From NCBI GenBank assembly GCA_002348315.1, contig DEAW01000150.1, forward strand, positions 986-20,051: a stretch of 19,066 bases of DNA, read 5' to 3'. Under the pieces are notes generated by a model. It was given only the letters and a program-made list of their open reading frames with translations, did no database searches and was not told the origin of the DNA. Both the position numbers and the translations under genes were made by a program. This document shows, piece after piece, positions 16,226 to 19,066 of this stretch. Each line of letters starts with the position of its first letter. The stretch's first letter is position 1. This stretch comes from Planctomycetaceae bacterium UBA2972. Its GTDB lineage: Bacteria; Planctomycetota; Planctomycetia; Pirellulales; Pirellulaceae.

Positions 16226-17440
16226 ATGAAGATATTCTTTTCAGTTGGTGAACCGAGTGGTGATTTGCACGGTTCCAATCTGATTCAGGAATTAAAGCGT
16301 CACGATCCCGACATCGAATGTGTCGGGTTCGGAGGTCCACGGATGCAGAAAGCCGGTTGCCACTTGCTGGTCGATTTGACTCAATTTGCAGTCATGTTCT
16401 TTGTGCGAGTACTCCTAAATCTCCATAAGTTCTTTGGCTTTGCGAGACAGGCAGAAAAATATTTCAAGCAACATGATGTCGATGCGGTAGTGCTGATTGA
16501 TTATCCCGGCTTTAACTGGGCGGTCGCTAAGCGAGCTCGCCGGCATGGAATTCCGGTCTATTATTATGGCGTTCCTCAGCTTTGGGCATGGGCTCCCTGG
16601 CGGATTCGCAAGATGCGAAAAAATGTTACCTATGCATTATGCAAACTCCCGTTTGAAGAAAAGTGGTATCGTGACCGGGGCTGTGATGCCAAATACGTAG
16701 GGCATCCGTTTTTTGACGAACTTGTTGCTCATCAGTCAGACCAGTCATTCATTGAAGAACTTCAGCAACAACCTACGCCACTGGTTACTATTCTGCCAGG
16801 CTCGCGGACACAGGAAGTGGAGACGCAACTTCCCTGGTTTCTTAAAGCGGTATCTTTGATTCGCGAACAGATTCCAGACGCTCGATTTGCGATCGCTGCT
16901 TTCAAAGAATCCCAGGCAGAATTTGCCAGCACGCTGGTCGAGGAGTCCGGATTAGACATTGATGTCTACACTGGCCGTACGCCTGAACTGATGCAGGCTG
17001 CCGACTGCTGTATGGCTTGCTCGGGAAGTGTTTCACTGGAATTGATGTACCATCAGAAACCGACCGTCATTCTGTACCACATGAGTAAGCTGCTTTATCG
17101 ATATGCCCGAATCATGGTTAATATTCGCTATATCACTCTGGTTAACTTAATTGCTTCGGCCAAACCATTTGAACCTCTGACCGTGCCCTGGAGTCAGGAT
17201 CATCCGGATTGCGAGGATATTCCGATGCCGGAATACCCGACCTGTACGGACAAATCCGAGTTGGTGGCAGAACATGTGATTCAGTGGCTAGGTGACCACC
17301 GGCGGTATAACGAAAGTGTATCTCAGTTAGCCACCCTGGCCGAAATGTATGGGCATCCGGGGGCTTCTCAGCGAGCAGCGGTTTTCATTTTGGAGTCGTT
17401 GACCGGCAAGTCATTAACAACCGCGAAATCTGCGGCATAA
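16226..17440 (+). CDS. lpxB: Lipid-A-disaccharide synthase LpxB
   Basis: A 404-residue GT-B glycosyltransferase (family GT19) that joins UDP-2,3-diacylglucosamine and lipid X into the lipid A disaccharide at the inner face of the inner membrane. Motifs in order: SVGEPSGDLHG (6-16), FGGPRM (35-40), IDYPGFN (91-97, equivalent to IDAPDFN of E. coli), PQLWAW (117-122), GHPFFDE (159-165), LPGSRTQEVE (190-199) and CSGSVSLE (265-272). Length is close to E. coli (382), with a slightly longer Pro-rich stretch near residues 318-340. The ATG giving MKIFFSVGEPSG is chosen; another in-frame ATG four codons upstream (16214) is possible, and the frame stays open to 16040 with no family similarity. The gene supports a lipid A-containing outer membrane. 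The M50 protease gene starts about 28 bp after its stop. Confidence 0.97.
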   Translation: MKIFFSVGEPSGDLHGSNLIQELKRHDPDIECVGFGGPRMQKAGCHLLVDLTQFAVMFFVRVLLNLHKFFGFARQAEKYFKQHDVDAVVLIDYPGFNWAVAKRARRHGIPVYYYGVPQLWAWAPWRIRKMRKNVTYALCKLPFEEKWYRDRGCDAKYVGHPFFDELVAHQSDQSFIEELQQQPTPLVTILPGSRTQEVETQLPWFLKAVSLIREQIPDARFAIAAFKESQAEFASTLVEESGLDIDVYTGRTPELMQAADCCMACSGSVSLELMYHQKPTVILYHMSKLLYRYARIMVNIRYITLVNLIASAKPFEPLTVPWSQDHPDCEDIPMPEYPTCTDKSELVAEHVIQWLGDHRRYNESVSQLATLAEMYGHPGASQRAAVFILESLTGKSLTTAKSAA

Positions 17441-17468
17441 TAGAGAGCACTTCGGTGATCTGTCGTCC

Positions 17469-18605
17469 TTGATATTGAGTGTTGGTGCGAGCGTGTTATT
17501 AGGCGAACCTAAAAGAACTGACTTTGATTTGCATTTTCCCTGCTTTGGGATACCGGTGCGAGTGCATCCCGGGTTTTGGGCGATCGCAGCATTGATCAGT
17601 CTGCAAGTTAGCCCGGATCCATTACTTGTTTTAGGATTTGCCGCTGCCGTCTTTGCGTCAATTTTGATCCATGAAATGGGGCATGCGTTAGCCTTTCGCA
17701 AGTGCGGAATTCGCTCACATGTCGTGCTGTATCATTTCGGCGGATTAGCCGTTCCGGATTCTATTTCGAGTTATGTCGGATATGGCAAAGAATACTCATC
17801 CGGCTCCAAAATCTTTGTGACAGCCATGGGGCCGGGAGTGCAGATGGTTTCTGCAATTCTGTTGATCGTCCTGCTGCGCGGAGTTGGCAAGACCGATGGA
17901 TTTGTAACCGCCGTCGTCGGTGTGCCGGCAAACTGGACTGCTGATCCGATCGGCGTGTTAGAAAATATTGATCAGGTCAACGGCAGTCTGTTGCCGTATT
18001 ACTCGATTGAAGAATTCCCACAGAGAAATCAGAAAGCGTTGCAGGTAGCCGATACGAATCAGGATGGTCTGTTTACGTTAGAGGAGCTTGTTGACTACGA
18101 AAGCAGTATCAATGCAGCGGGACAGTTTGATCAACCATTTTGGGAAAAAGTGCAAAAGTTGAGTAAGGAAAATGAATACGTACCCCGGGAGATGTTGGAA
18201 CACTTTACCGGCAAGGCTGCTGCAGCGTTACAGTTGGCGGATCGGGGAGCCGGCAAACTGATCCTGTGGTCGGACGTTAAAGAATTACATATGGAATCAG
18301 TGCAAATTCGTAACGAGTTTCTTAGGATGTTTACGCGTGGTTTTGTACAGATCGGACTGTTCTGGGGCTTGCTCAACCTTCTGCCAGTCTATCCGCTTGA
18401 TGGTGGACAAATCACGCGTGAATTATTTGTACTCAGTGGAGCTTCCGACGCGATTGTGAAGTCTCTGAAGCTGTCGATTGCGTGTGGTGTGATTGCCGGA
18501 TTAGCTGGTTTGCGATTCCAAATGATGTTTGTTGGCATCATGTTTTTCATGCTTGCCTACTCGTCCTACCAGACACTTCAACGGATGCAGGGTAGGTACT
18601 TTTAA
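17469..18605 (+). CDS. Site-2-protease-like M50 metalloprotease with inserted EF-hand region
   Basis: A 378-residue membrane zinc protease of family M50. The zinc motif HEMGH is at 68-72 inside a hydrophobic segment (about 53-76). The second family motif, LNLLPVYPLDGGQ (302-314), supplies the third ligand D311. AMGPGVQ (119-125) matches the conserved Gly-Pro segment of a middle membrane helix. Between that helix and the DGG helix lies a soluble region of about 150 residues (141-290) containing a canonical EF-hand loop at 195-206 (DTNQDGLFTLEE). A second, related stretch, ALQLADRGAGKLILWSDVKE (254-273), aligns with ALQVADTNQDGLFTLEELVD (190-209), suggesting an internal duplication whose second loop has lost ligands. 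There is no ATG start; TTG at 17469 is used, with TTG 17475 or GTG 17493 as alternatives. It probably forms a transcription unit with lpxB. Substrates are unknown. Confidence 0.88.
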   Translation: MILSVGASVLLGEPKRTDFDLHFPCFGIPVRVHPGFWAIAALISLQVSPDPLLVLGFAAAVFASILIHEMGHALAFRKCGIRSHVVLYHFGGLAVPDSISSYVGYGKEYSSGSKIFVTAMGPGVQMVSAILLIVLLRGVGKTDGFVTAVVGVPANWTADPIGVLENIDQVNGSLLPYYSIEEFPQRNQKALQVADTNQDGLFTLEELVDYESSINAAGQFDQPFWEKVQKLSKENEYVPREMLEHFTGKAAAALQLADRGAGKLILWSDVKELHMESVQIRNEFLRMFTRGFVQIGLFWGLLNLLPVYPLDGGQITRELFVLSGASDAIVKSLKLSIACGVIAGLAGLRFQMMFVGIMFFMLAYSSYQTLQRMQGRYF

Positions 18606-18888
18606 AACTACCCTTGCAATAAATTGATGATGTATCGTCTAATAACCGCTCGACAGAGAGATAGGAAAACTGAGTCTTGAGGAAATAATGTTAAAAAACC
18701 ATTGCATTAATTCCGATGATGCTTACAAATACTAGTGTTGCATTTTTTGCTGTTTCATTAATTCTTGTTTGAGTTCTGAAATGCAGTGAACGGCCAATCG
18801 GTCATTTGCGAAATGTTAACGTTGTACTTGATTTCAAATCGCTTGCGGGTCGAGCAAACTGTAGAAAACAATTTCGGAGGAATTTGAC
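18606..18888. other. AT-rich intergenic spacer before the H1-like gene
   Basis: A 283-bp AT-rich stretch without a credible ORF or strong hairpin terminator. One weak sigma-70-like pair is present: TTGCAT at 18702-18707, a 16-bp spacer and TACAAA at 18724-18729. It could drive the downstream gene but matches consensus only partly. Confidence 0.3.
18876..18880 (+). promoter_or_regulatory. Strong ribosome binding site of the H1-like gene
   Basis: GGAGG, 8 nt before the GTG at 18889. It is one of the best Shine-Dalgarno matches in the window. It marks the plus strand as coding in this repetitive stretch, rather than the open antisense frame. Confidence 0.75.
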
Positions 18889-19066
18889 GTGGCCAAAAAG
18901 AAAGCAGCACCTAAGCGCAAGGTAGCGAAGAAAAAAGTAGCCAAAAAGAAGGTAGCCAAAAAGAAGGTAGCCAAAAAGAAGGCTGCACCAAAAGCTAAGA
19001 AAAAAGTAGCCAAGAAAAAGGTTGCTAAGAAGAAAGTCGCTAAAAAGAAGGTAGCCAAGAAGAAGG
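18889..19066 (+). CDS. Lysine/alanine-repeat histone H1-like protein, partial (C-terminus beyond window)
   Basis: The first 59 residues of a very basic protein that continues past the window end. It starts at GTG behind a strong GGAGG site. After MAKKKAAPKR it is almost entirely tandem pentapeptides of the form VAKKK, interrupted once by AAPKAKKK (about residues 31-38); more than half of the residues are lysine. At the DNA level this is a 15-bp tandem repeat with synonymous variation (GTA/GTT/GTC, GCC/GCT, AAA/AAG), indicating selection on the protein rather than recent slippage only. Such Lys/Ala/Pro repeats resemble histone H1 C-terminal tails and bacterial H1-like (Hc1/AlgP-type) or HU-tail proteins that bind DNA non-specifically, so a nucleoid-associated role is likely. 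A folded domain may lie beyond the window. Confidence 0.85.
   Translation, partial: MAKKKAAPKRKVAKKKVAKKKVAKKKVAKKKAAPKAKKKVAKKKVAKKKVAKKKVAKKK

Noticed and set aside
18834..19058. Minus-strand open frame encoding Phe/Leu/Ala repeats
   Set aside because: It is the mirror of the VAKKK repeat gene. The plus strand has a strong ribosome binding site and a plausible H1-like product, and the antisense frame has no such site.

Overview
The window looks like chromosomal DNA from a planctomycete (Planctomycetaceae/Gimesia-like). This is inferred from family content and style, not from a database hit. The clues are: a Gram-negative envelope gene set (lpxB, an LptF/LptG permease, an Mla-type MCE lipid transporter), a secreted PEGA-domain protein, a ThiE with the N-terminal helical domain seen in planctomycetes and cyanobacteria, EF-hand loops set into unrelated proteins, a lysine/alanine-repeat histone H1-like protein, and frequent GTG/TTG starts with weak Shine-Dalgarno sites. 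I see no tRNA, rRNA, insertion sequence, phage gene or CRISPR array. It reads as ordinary core genome with a few unusual fusions.

Layout. 1-3144 (minus): an lptF/G-type permease, a membrane histidine kinase and an NtrC-like response regulator (cut by the window edge) are tightly packed and probably one transcription unit. 3246-4532 (minus): a PP2C-type protein phosphatase with a membrane segment and an uncharacterised tail, divergent from a secreted PEGA-domain protein (4683-5240, plus). 5226-8172 (minus): mlaE-mlaF-mlaD, a phospholipid ABC transporter whose MlaD/MCE subunit carries an EF-hand loop. 8354-10945 (minus): clpC. 11105-11803 (minus): a two-TM protein with a TPR-like tail. A 309-bp spacer with two interleaved inverted repeats separates it from thiE (12113-13210, plus), which overlaps a CYTH-domain enzyme gene (13191-13745, plus). 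13689-16036 (minus): a BASS-type (bile acid:sodium symporter family) transporter and an MFS transporter joined by an ATGA overlap. 16226-18605 (plus): lpxB followed 28 bp later by a site-2-protease-like M50 metalloprotease with an EF-hand insertion. 18889-end (plus): the start of a repetitive lysine/alanine-rich, histone H1-like protein.

How the genes fit together. Much of the window serves the envelope: lipid A synthesis (LpxB), LPS export (LptF/G), phospholipid trafficking (Mla), an intramembrane protease, envelope signalling (kinase/regulator) and a PEGA protein outside the cytoplasm. ClpC and PP2C are housekeeping protein quality control and signalling. ThiE and the CYTH enzyme may form a small thiamine-phosphate unit. 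The observations most worth a second look are the EF-hand-containing M50 protease with an internal duplication, the EF-hand loop in MlaD, the pseudoknot-capable repeats upstream of thiE, and the thiE-CYTH coupling.
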